20,859 nt of DNA, from positions 1 to 20,859 of IMG/VR virus record IMGVR_UViG_3300047668_001624; one strand, written 5' to 3'. The stretch's first letter is position 1. Each line of letters opens with the position of its first letter. The notes beneath the pieces are model-generated. The model had not been told where the DNA came from, made no database searches, and was given only the letters and a program-made list of their open reading frames with translations. The position numbers were made by a program, and so were the translations under genes. This stretch comes from a virus. Shown here piece by piece: positions 13,946 through 20,859 of the stretch.

Positions 13946-15750
13946 CGATCGTCGCTCTCCAGCCGCGCGCCGGGATTTTCACGGACGACGCCGAGGGCAG
14001 CAACGACCGGCCTCTCAAATTCGTCGACGGGAATCTAGTGCGATTTGTCTCTGGGAAGGCTGAGACCATCGGCGGCTGGCAAGCCAAAACGGCGAGTCAA
14101 TTTTCTGGAAAAGTTCGCGCTCTGATGAGCTCCAGCCAGTTGGACGGCACACGCAATATTTTTGCTGGGTCCCACTCCCATCTCCAGGTGCTGACTGGCG
14201 GCACAATTGCCGACATCACGCCAGTATCGGGGAGTCCGGTCGCGATCGGAACCGACGGCGTGTCAGTGACCAGCGGCAGCCCCACGGTTACGGTAACGTC
14301 CAGCGGACACGGCTTGGTCGTCGGGCAGCAGGTCGTCGTGGCTGGCGCTTCAGGTACGGTAGGAAGTCTGACTATAAACGGCGCACACACGGTGGTGACG
14401 TCAGCAGATTCTTCCACCTACACTTACACCGATGGATCAAATGCCTCGGCCTCGGCGACTGGCGGCGGAGCCAGTATGACCGGGCAGAAAATTCTAGAGC
14501 CGGGCGCCGCAATCGGCACTTTTGAGTATGGTTACGGGGTCCTCGGATACGGTGAGAGCACCTGGGATACAGCCCGATCCAGTAGCGACGTGATACTCGA
14601 CCCGCGTGTTTGGTCGATCGAGAGCTACGGAGAGGACGCGCTGGCGTGCCCTGGGGCCCAAGGCGCTGTGTACCACTGGGACGCGACGAATGGGACGACC
14701 ACTCGCGCGGTCGCAGTAACCGGAGCGCCGCCGTGCAATTTCATCGTGGTCAACCCGGCCAGCCGCCACCTGATCACGTTTGGCGCGGACGGCGACCCAA
14801 TGAAGATCCGCTGGGCGTCGCAGGGGACGTTGACGACCTGGACGGCCTCGGCGACAAATGACGCGGGGGATATTCGGCTCCTGGACGGCTCGGAAATACG
14901 GGCGGCCAAGCGGCTCAAAAGCGAAATTTTAATATGGACCGACACGTCGGTGTACTCGTTCCGGTACGTCGGCGGGACGTTTGTTTTCAGCCTGACCAAA
15001 CTTGCAGACGCAGCCCCGGTGCTCGGGCAGCAAGCCGTCGCCGGCTCGGACGCGTTTGCTGTCTGGATGAGCGACGGCCAATTCCAGGCCTACGACGGGA
15101 CTGTCAGGTCTCTGCCGTGCCCGGTGTTGCGGCATGTGTTCGACGCGGATCGCGGGCCGGGGATAAACCTGACCCAGCGGGATTTAATCATTGGCTTTAG
15201 CAACGCCGAATACGGCGAGGTCGGGTTTTTCTACCCGTCGGCGGGCTCCGATGAAATCGACCGGGTCGTCGTCTGGAATTTCACGTCTGGCCCCGACGTC
15301 TGGTGGATCGGAGAACTGTCACGCACCGCGTACATCGACCGCGCCATCGAGTTGCAGCCCACGGGCGTTGATGCAGACGGCACGGTGTACGATCACGAAA
15401 TCCCGGGAGCCGGCGACAACGGTTCGCCGATCGCCTATTCGGTGCAGACAGGTGGCGCCTTTGTTCAGCAAGGCGAAGACCTTTATCACGTTCGACAGGC
15501 CATCCCCGACTTTGTGCTGACCGACAGCAACGCCTCAAACGCGCTGTCCTTACAGTTTTTTGCGCGGATATTTCCGCAAGGCCCAGAGACGAGTGATTCT
15601 CCGAGTTCCATAATTTCGACCACCGAGGTGATCGACACGAGGATTACCGGCCGCCAGATCGCATGGCGCGCAAGTTCAAATTCAAACCAGTTGCAATGGA
15701 GGCTCGGGACAATCCGATTTGATGTCGAGCAGCTGGACGCGGCGCGATGA
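13942..15750 (+). CDS. Tail nozzle / DNA-stabilisation protein (P22 gp10, SU10 nozzle type)
   Basis: This 602-aa protein is the best candidate for the ring below the adaptor that closes the head and forms the tail tube. The start (PRAGIFTDDAEGSNDRPLKF, then NLVRFVSGKAETIGGW) is typical of P22 gp10-like proteins. From about residue 195 it shows repeated beta blades: WSIESYGEDALA, HLITFGADGDPMKIRW, SEILIWTDTSVYSFRY, FAVWMSDGQFQAYDG and VWWIGELSRTAYID. This suggests a beta-propeller body. Residues about 107-180 form an apparent inserted Thr/Ser/Gly-rich beta domain (SGHGLVVGQQVVVAG). The final strand (QWRLGTIRFDVEQ) is also usual. Both ends overlap neighbouring genes by ATGA. Confidence 0.88.
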   Translation: MTIVALQPRAGIFTDDAEGSNDRPLKFVDGNLVRFVSGKAETIGGWQAKTASQFSGKVRALMSSSQLDGTRNIFAGSHSHLQVLTGGTIADITPVSGSPVAIGTDGVSVTSGSPTVTVTSSGHGLVVGQQVVVAGASGTVGSLTINGAHTVVTSADSSTYTYTDGSNASASATGGGASMTGQKILEPGAAIGTFEYGYGVLGYGESTWDTARSSSDVILDPRVWSIESYGEDALACPGAQGAVYHWDATNGTTTRAVAVTGAPPCNFIVVNPASRHLITFGADGDPMKIRWASQGTLTTWTASATNDAGDIRLLDGSEIRAAKRLKSEILIWTDTSVYSFRYVGGTFVFSLTKLADAAPVLGQQAVAGSDAFAVWMSDGQFQAYDGTVRSLPCPVLRHVFDADRGPGINLTQRDLIIGFSNAEYGEVGFFYPSAGSDEIDRVVVWNFTSGPDVWWIGELSRTAYIDRAIELQPTGVDADGTVYDHEIPGAGDNGSPIAYSVQTGGAFVQQGEDLYHVRQAIPDFVLTDSNASNALSLQFFARIFPQGPETSDSPSSIISTTEVIDTRITGRQIAWRASSNSNQLQWRLGTIRFDVEQLDAAR

Positions 15751-15971
15751 GATTTCCTGATCCGCCGGCGGATCCTGCTCTGATGACATCCTGGGCGACG
15801 GACCTAGTCCGGGCGCTCAACCAGCTGGTTGAAAACGACGCGGCACGGGTCGCCGGGGAATTTACCGCGACGACGACGGCGACTAGCCGGTCTCTTGACG
15901 TGTCGACAGCCACCCTGGCCGAACTTGGAAACGTAGTCGGAACCCTGGTCACGGACCTCCAGGCGAGATGA
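15747..15971 (+). CDS. Small conserved protein between nozzle and ejection genes
   Basis: This is a 74-aa protein: a short Pro-rich start, a helix (WATDLVRALNQLVEN), a Thr-rich strand, then the closing motif DVSTATLAELGNVVGTLVTD. I know this C-terminal pattern from small proteins in the same place in many podophages, but its function is not established. It starts by ATGA overlap with the nozzle gene and ends by the same kind of overlap with the next gene. Confidence 0.8.
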   Translation: MRFPDPPADPALMTSWATDLVRALNQLVENDAARVAGEFTATTTATSRSLDVSTATLAELGNVVGTLVTDLQAR

Positions 15972-16327
15972 TCGACCCAGAGACCTGGGCGGCGGCGAAG
16001 CCGCTTCTTGAAGAGGCGCTGGAGCACCAGGACACGCACTCGATTATAGACGTGTACCGCGCGCTAGAGGAGGGCGACGCCCAGCTTTGGTGCGCGGATA
16101 AAAGCTGCCTTGTGACGGAGATTTTGGAGCACCCCCACAAGAGGGTGGCGCGGATCTGGCTGGCAGCCGGGAACCGATTTGAACTGGTGTCCAGAATGCT
16201 GCCGGACATTGAGAATTGGGCTAGAGACCTCGGGTGCGACAGCGTCGAGGTGGTCGGTCGAAAAGGCTGGAAGAAAGTCCTGTCGGATTACACGCAGCCT
16301 CACACAATATTGGAGAAATCGTTATGA
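15968..16327 (+). CDS. GNAT-fold-like internal virion protein candidate
   Basis: This 119-aa protein has helix 1 (LLEEALEHQD), then a helix-turn into EGDAQLWCADKSCLVTEIL, strands (KRVARIWLAAGN), a long helix (IENWARDLGCDSVEV) and an ending GRKGWKKVLSDY. The last elements match the C-terminal half of GNAT-type acetyltransferases and of small phage proteins sometimes compared with T7 gp13 (internal virion protein A). The usual acetyl-CoA pyrophosphate-binding loop (Q/RxxGxG/A) is not visible, so the fold is probably structural here. It is flanked by the nozzle block and the ejection proteins. Start and stop overlap neighbours by ATGA. Confidence 0.8.
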   Translation: MIDPETWAAAKPLLEEALEHQDTHSIIDVYRALEEGDAQLWCADKSCLVTEILEHPHKRVARIWLAAGNRFELVSRMLPDIENWARDLGCDSVEVVGRKGWKKVLSDYTQPHTILEKSL

Positions 16328-17454
16328 GTAAGGGCGGTGGAAGCAAGACGGCGACCTCGACGAGTCGAGTGCTGCCGGAGTACGAGAAATTTGCTAACGA
16401 GAATTTGTCCATCGCCGGGACAATGGCTAACACCCCTCACATGGGCTACAAGGGTGAGAGGTTAAGCGATTTCTCCGACGACGAGATGGCGGCATTCGAG
16501 CGGATTCGCCAGATCAATCCGAACGCCCTGGGGCTAGGTCATGGCGTCGCGTCGCAGGTCTCACAAGCGGCCGCCCCCCTGATGAACGCGGGAAACGTCG
16601 CCGGCACCGCGCAGCAGTTGATGAACCCATACCAGCAGAATGTCGTCGACACGACGATGTCGGAATTGCAGCGACAGAATCAAATGGCGCTCAATCAGGT
16701 CGGTCAAGGCGCGGCGGCAGCCGGAGCCTTTGGCGGATCGCGGCACGGTGTCGCGCAAGGCGAGACCAATCGCGGGTTCGCCGACGCGGCCGCGAGGGCG
16801 GCCGGACAGCTTAATCAGTCCGGGTACCAGCAAGCGATGGCTGATTCCATGAACATCGGGCAGCGAAACCAGGGGGCCGCTGACGCGAACCTTAACCGGC
16901 AATTACAGGCTGCCCAGCAGATGCAGTCGTCGGGGCAAGCCAGAATGGAGCAGGACCTGGGGTACGCGGGTGCCCTGGCCGGATCGGGCGCCTCTCAGAG
17001 GGACCGCGACCAAGCGGTCAAGGACCTCAATTTGGCCGATTTTTATGAGCAGCAAAACCATCCGCTGGACATGCTCTCCCTCCGGCAGCAAGCGCTCGGG
17101 CTGACCCCGTTGGGGTCTGTCCAGAAAATCCCAGTCCAACGATCCGGGCTAAATTTTGGGTCTCTGCTCGGCGGCCTCGGATCTCTCGCGGGGGGGCTGG
17201 GGGGCACGGCCGGGCTACTGTGTTGGGTCGCGAGAGCGGTCTACGGCATACATAATCCGCGGTGGCTAATTTTTAGGCAATGGATGCTCCACGAGAGCCC
17301 CGCATGGTTCCGAGCGCTGTACCTGAAGCACGGCGAGAAATTTGCCGAGTGGATCGCCGACAAGCCGCTCCTCAAGAGGCTGATACGCGCGGCGATGGAC
17401 GTGGTGGTGGACCGCAAAATCCGGGAGAGTAACGATGTCGCTGCTGTCGCGTAA
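16324..17454 (+). CDS. Internal virion / DNA ejection protein
   Basis: This 376-aa protein is the first of three likely ejection proteins. I chose the ATG at 16324 (GGAGA 7-8 nt upstream, ATGA overlap) over an in-frame ATG at 16234 inside the previous gene. Residues about 100-145 contain MNPYQQNVVDTTMSELQRQ and GAFGGSRHGVA, a block I know from many podophage and marine-phage ejection proteins. Residues about 150-240 are helical and rich in Gln, Ala and Met. A Gly/Leu-rich stretch (about 277-297) could be membrane-active. From about 298 a separate domain begins at CWVARAVYG and continues with FRQWMLHESPAWFRALY and two basic helices. The protein probably leaves the head before DNA. Confidence 0.86.
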   Translation: MSKGGGSKTATSTSRVLPEYEKFANENLSIAGTMANTPHMGYKGERLSDFSDDEMAAFERIRQINPNALGLGHGVASQVSQAAAPLMNAGNVAGTAQQLMNPYQQNVVDTTMSELQRQNQMALNQVGQGAAAAGAFGGSRHGVAQGETNRGFADAAARAAGQLNQSGYQQAMADSMNIGQRNQGAADANLNRQLQAAQQMQSSGQARMEQDLGYAGALAGSGASQRDRDQAVKDLNLADFYEQQNHPLDMLSLRQQALGLTPLGSVQKIPVQRSGLNFGSLLGGLGSLAGGLGGTAGLLCWVARAVYGIHNPRWLIFRQWMLHESPAWFRALYLKHGEKFAEWIADKPLLKRLIRAAMDVVVDRKIRESNDVAAVA

Positions 17455-18844
17455 TAACCGAGGGCTGCTCGGGCAAGGGCCGTTGGCGGTAATGCAAGCG
17501 GCCCAGCAACGTCGCGCCGCGATGCTAAAGCCCCAGGCGCCTCGCGTGATCCCTGCCGGCACGACCGTGATACGGGAGGCCGATCCCTTGAGGGGTTTTA
17601 GCGAGGGCATGGCGAAACTGGCGACTGGCCTGTTTGGCGATCCCAAGGTGCGCGCCAACCGAGAGGCGATGTCAGCAGCTATGGCGCCAGAGGACGTCAC
17701 CAATACGGTCACCACCCCGGGCGGGTTCCGCGTTCCAGGCCCCGCTGGGGCGACCCCGGTGTACCAAGACGTGGTAGATCCGGACGACCCTAATGCGGCG
17801 AGCCTCCGACAGACCCTCAAGGACCCTGCTATGGCGCAAAGTGCCGCGGAAATGACAGGCACGAGATACGTCCCCGACAAGGAGAGTCAGGTCACGACCC
17901 AGGCTCCCGCGTCCTACAGCACCGTTGTTGCGCGGCTAAACGAGGCTGGACGCCCCGATTTGGCGCGATCTTACCTGTCTAGCAAGGCCGCCGAGGCGTC
18001 GCTCAGTTCCAACGAAAGGGACCGGTTGACGGCTGAGAGAGATCAGGAAATCCGGCGAGAGGCGTCCATTTTGTACGCGGATAACAAAACACAGGAGGCG
18101 GTCGCGAAGCTCTTGCAATTGAGCGGCAACAACGCAGTCACGCAAGCCGTCGCTCAGAGCCTCAACAAGCCGCCCAAGCAGCCCAAGCGGTACATGCAGG
18201 GGGCGCTCACGTTCGACGCAGACGGGACCCCCGTGATTAACAAAGAGGTGCTTGCTATTCAAACGAAAATGAATGAACAAAAAGCCGAGAACAAGGCCAT
18301 GACTGAAGGACAAGCGAAGGCAGCGGGGTACGCTATTAGGATGAACACGGCCATGGGGATCATCGACGAACTCGGGGATTTTGGCACCACGGCCCGAGGC
18401 GGCGCGGAGGCGGTGGCATCAGACTGGGGGCTGGGCTCTATGACGTCTGAAGATTCTCAAGTCTACCAGCAAGCGAAAGCCAATTTCATAAACGCAGTGC
18501 TGAGAAGAGAGTCAGGCGCAGTAATCAGCGACACGGAATTCGCCAAGGGCGACAGGCAATATTTTCCCAAGTTCGGGGACAAGGAACAGAACATCCGCAA
18601 CAAAGCGCAAAACCGCGCGGACACGCTGGCAGGATTGATGGTGGGAGCGGGGAAGAGTTTTAGGCTGCCGCCCCGAGTTCCGAGGTACAGGGTCGTGTCT
18701 GAGACGGGCTCACGCGCCTCCTCTACCGCCGGCGAACCCTGGAAACGAACTAAGTCATTTTCCTACGAAGATGAGGCGAAGGCGGGATTTGACGGCGTCG
18801 AGCTAGACGAGCGCGAGCTTCGAGCCCTCAACAGGAGCAACTGA
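17435..18844 (+). CDS. Internal virion protein with conserved RRESGA segment
   Basis: This 469-aa protein overlaps the previous gene by 20 bp and has GGGAG 7 nt before its ATG. The N-terminus is basic and hydrophobic (LLSRNNRGLLG, then a helix with QAAQQRRAAML). A Pro/Thr-rich linker region follows (about 80-155), then a helical repeat-like part (about 165-240). The best-conserved block is near 345-385: ANFINAVLRRESGAVISD with Glu359, then YFPKFGDKEQNI. This block occurs in large internal proteins of many short-tailed phages. It recalls a lysozyme-like helix, but I see no complete transglycosylase motif set. The C-terminus has FSYEDEAKAG. A role in ejection is inferred from position and from this block. 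Confidence 0.84.
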   Translation: MSLLSRNNRGLLGQGPLAVMQAAQQRRAAMLKPQAPRVIPAGTTVIREADPLRGFSEGMAKLATGLFGDPKVRANREAMSAAMAPEDVTNTVTTPGGFRVPGPAGATPVYQDVVDPDDPNAASLRQTLKDPAMAQSAAEMTGTRYVPDKESQVTTQAPASYSTVVARLNEAGRPDLARSYLSSKAAEASLSSNERDRLTAERDQEIRREASILYADNKTQEAVAKLLQLSGNNAVTQAVAQSLNKPPKQPKRYMQGALTFDADGTPVINKEVLAIQTKMNEQKAENKAMTEGQAKAAGYAIRMNTAMGIIDELGDFGTTARGGAEAVASDWGLGSMTSEDSQVYQQAKANFINAVLRRESGAVISDTEFAKGDRQYFPKFGDKEQNIRNKAQNRADTLAGLMVGAGKSFRLPPRVPRYRVVSETGSRASSTAGEPWKRTKSFSYEDEAKAGFDGVELDERELRALNRSN

Positions 18845-18845
18845 G

Positions 18846-20810
18846 ATGAAATTGGAAATCGAAGGTCTGGGCGTTGTCGAGATAAACATGTCTGAATCTC
18901 AATGGGCTAACCTTCCGGAAACTCAGAAAAACATGGTGGTCTCTGAACTATACGCGTCGAGATCCTCGGCGCCAGATGAGCCCCAGGGGGACGGCTACAA
19001 CACCCTATCGACCGCCGCGCGCACGCTCGGTCAAGGCGCCAGTTTCGGCTGGGGGGACGAGCTAGAGGCGGGCGTCCGGTCGCAATTTTCCGATCGCAGC
19101 TACGAGGATATCCGCGACGAACTGCGCGGCGATCTGAAGGAATTCTCCCAGGACAACCCTGGGACCGCGCTAGCGCTGGAGATAGGCGGCGGGTTTTTAG
19201 TTCCCGGCGCCGGGGTCGCTGCCGGCGCGCTGAAGGGCGCCAAGACGATCGGCGGCCGGATGGCTAGATCAGCCGGCTTAGGCATGGGATCCGGCGCGGC
19301 GTCGGGATTGGGATCCAGCAACGCATCTGACGTTGGCGGGTTAGCTGTCGACACCGGGATAGGCGCAGGAATGGGTCTCGGTCTCGGCGGGGTAATCCCC
19401 GGCGCGGCGGAACTGGCGGGCCGCGGCGTCCGACGAGTGGGGAATAGCCTAGGGATTGGCGCTGAAAATTTTGCAGATCGGAAAATGCTGCGCGCGCTCC
19501 AGCAGGGCGGAATGACACCCGAGCAAGCTGCGAGAGAGCTCCAAGCCGCGAGATCGCAGGGCGTGGAAGATTACATGCTGGCAGACACATCCAAGCAAGC
19601 GAGGGACCTGTCGTACTCCGCTCAAGCGGTGCCTAATCCAAATCAGGAGAACGTCGCCGAAAAATTAGCGGAGCGGTACGACACCCAGGCGGCGTCGATA
19701 TCCAACAAGGTTTCGGACACGCTCGGAACGAAAGCGGACACCGCTCTAAATTATATCGATGAGCTAGCAGAGTCGCAGAGCATTATGGCTCGGGCAGCGT
19801 ACCCGGAGGCCTATAAAAAGCAGCTGTCAGCTGTCCCGTTTCGCAAGTTTGTCGAGAGCGACTTTTTTAGAAAAGCCTACGAACAGGCGCGCGTGATCCA
19901 GGACGCTCGAAATATTATGGACCCCACGTCCATCAAGGTCCCCCCAATTGATGCGATTAATAACGCGCAATTCATTCCGACGGAATTACTGCACACGATC
20001 AAGCGTGGCATGGACGAGGTGGTCGAGTCGGGGCGTGACAGCATCACCAAAAAACTTGACGGTAAAAGCGAGGCTTTCAATCGTGTGAGGGTCGGGTTCA
20101 ACGACTTAATCAAAGAAATGAACCCGGACTACGCTCGCGCAAACGCACAATTCGCGGATTTCATGACGCTGCGCTCCGCAAACGAAATGGGCGAGGCGTA
20201 CCTGCGCACGCCGATAAAAGACCTCTCCCGCATGATGATGGGGTGGAAAGGGTCCAAAAGTGCTGGCGAGCTTGAGGCTTTTCGGGCGGGGCTGGTCAAC
20301 CGAATAATGGATCGGGCGTCGACGATGTCGGACGGCGCAGATTTCACCAAGGAGGTTTTTGGCAGCCCCCGAAAACGCGACATTCTAAAGCTGGCTTTCC
20401 CAAGCGGGAATGATTTTGACGAGTTTGTGACGTTTATCAAACGGCAAAAATCGATGGTGCGGACAAACCGAGCAATAAGCGGAGGATCCCAGACTGCTCC
20501 TAGGGAGGTGTCGCAAGCTGCCGCGGGGATCGACCCCGGCATGATCCTCGATGTCGCCACCAGCCCTGGGGTCGGATCGGCCACCCGGACGATGCTGCCC
20601 AGGCTCATGGGGCGGGCGTCAGGACTGTCGGAGAAGTCTGCTGACAGGATTCTTCAGGGCATGACCGAGACCGATCCTCGAAAGCAGATGGAGGTCCTGA
20701 AACGATTGCAAGCGCTCGGGAACAAACCGCCGTCGCGCGCGCTGAACCCCGATCTATATTCCACCTCGGTCGGGAATATTAGCGGCCTCCTCTCTGGATA
20801 CGATCAGTGA
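18846..20810 (+). CDS. Large internal virion protein with glycine-zipper hydrophobic region
   Basis: This 654-aa protein has AGGAG 7 nt before its ATG and starts one base after the previous stop. After a short beta-type N-terminus comes LGQGASFGWGDELEAG (about residues 60-75), a motif I know from phage internal proteins. Residues about 111-195 are Gly/Ala/Leu/Val-rich (GGGFLVPGAGVAAGALKG; AGMGLGLGGVIPGAAELAG), suited to entering a membrane. The remaining 450 residues are largely helical and charged, with several long amphipathic helices. This layout (short head, glycine zipper, long helical body) is common in proteins that build the trans-envelope channel in short-tailed phages. No enzyme motif is seen. 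Confidence 0.85.
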   Translation: MKLEIEGLGVVEINMSESQWANLPETQKNMVVSELYASRSSAPDEPQGDGYNTLSTAARTLGQGASFGWGDELEAGVRSQFSDRSYEDIRDELRGDLKEFSQDNPGTALALEIGGGFLVPGAGVAAGALKGAKTIGGRMARSAGLGMGSGAASGLGSSNASDVGGLAVDTGIGAGMGLGLGGVIPGAAELAGRGVRRVGNSLGIGAENFADRKMLRALQQGGMTPEQAARELQAARSQGVEDYMLADTSKQARDLSYSAQAVPNPNQENVAEKLAERYDTQAASISNKVSDTLGTKADTALNYIDELAESQSIMARAAYPEAYKKQLSAVPFRKFVESDFFRKAYEQARVIQDARNIMDPTSIKVPPIDAINNAQFIPTELLHTIKRGMDEVVESGRDSITKKLDGKSEAFNRVRVGFNDLIKEMNPDYARANAQFADFMTLRSANEMGEAYLRTPIKDLSRMMMGWKGSKSAGELEAFRAGLVNRIMDRASTMSDGADFTKEVFGSPRKRDILKLAFPSGNDFDEFVTFIKRQKSMVRTNRAISGGSQTAPREVSQAAAGIDPGMILDVATSPGVGSATRTMLPRLMGRASGLSEKSADRILQGMTETDPRKQMEVLKRLQALGNKPPSRALNPDLYSTSVGNISGLLSGYDQ

Positions 20811-20859
20811 CACACGCGGTTTTGGTGATCGCCACAATGGTTATTTTGGGGCTATCGTC
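20807..20859 (+). CDS. Start of a membrane protein gene (3' cut by window edge)
   Basis: A GTG at 20807 overlaps the preceding stop (GTGA) and opens a frame that stays open to the window end. The 17 complete codons read MTHAVLVIATMVILGLS, a hydrophobic stretch typical of an N-terminal membrane anchor or signal. In this position podophages often have holin, spanin or other lysis genes, but too little is visible to name it. An in-frame ATG at 20837 is an alternative start. Confidence 0.5.
   Translation, partial: MTHAVLVIATMVILGLS

Noticed and set aside
16234-16323. Upstream in-frame start for the 376-aa ejection protein
   Set aside because: It would overlap the GNAT-like gene by 94 bp and adds an unlikely basic leader; the ATG at 16324 has GGAGA and an ATGA overlap.
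1-20859. CRISPR arrays, insertion sequences, integrase or attachment sites
   Set aside because: No regularly spaced repeats, transposase or integrase motifs, or tRNA-targeted direct repeats were seen; the repeats present are glycine or Ala/Ser/Thr codon runs within genes.

Overview
The window is about 20.9 kb of a tailed-phage genome, most likely a short-tailed (podovirus-type) phage or a prophage/environmental contig of one. It carries the packaging, head, neck/tail, fibre and DNA-ejection modules. The portal resembles the P22 type (about 700 aa with a long C-terminal helical barrel), the major capsid protein resembles the SU10/DUF5309 type, and the tail machine is an adaptor plus nozzle with no tape measure, major tail protein or sheath. 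That combination points to a C-type podovirus. No integrase, repressor, tRNA or host gene is visible, and lifestyle and host cannot be fixed from this window. Base composition is moderately high in GC, and TAG, TAA and TGA are all used as ordinary stops, so there is no sign of recoding.

Layout, left to right. (1) 2-904: C-terminal part of the terminase large subunit, cut by the window edge. (2) 905-3946: a 1013-aa protein of unknown function. Its central region looks to me like a helix-hairpin-helix DNA glycosylase core. (3) 3967-4478: an unusual node. A 94-aa gene on the minus strand with its own Shine-Dalgarno site faces away from a 51-aa Cys-rich gene on the plus strand. The 70 bp between them holds overlapping sigma70-like promoters on both strands and a 16-bp dyad. 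(4) 4478-9524: a Gly-tailed unknown protein, portal, an 88-aa protein, scaffold and major capsid protein, followed by a rho-independent terminator at 9547-9575. (5) 9621-10576: a small conserved protein and the head-tail adaptor. (6) 10573-13945: five small fibre/adhesin-type proteins, including a glycine-rich one. (7) 13942-15750: the tail nozzle/DNA-stabilisation protein. (8) 15747-20810: a 74-aa protein, a GNAT-like 119-aa protein and three large internal virion (ejection) proteins. (9) 20807-20859: the first 17 codons of a membrane-type protein, possibly the start of a lysis or membrane module.

The plus-strand genes form a tightly packed late operon. Most junctions are ATGA or TGATG overlaps, so translation is probably coupled along much of it. 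Terminase fills a procapsid built from portal, scaffold and capsid protein. The adaptor and nozzle close the head, the fibres bind the host, and the three internal proteins probably leave the head ahead of the DNA to build a channel across the envelope.

The most interesting places are the possible DNA-glycosylase domain in the 1013-aa protein next to terminase, and the single reversed gene with its symmetric promoter/operator region in the middle of a late structural operon.
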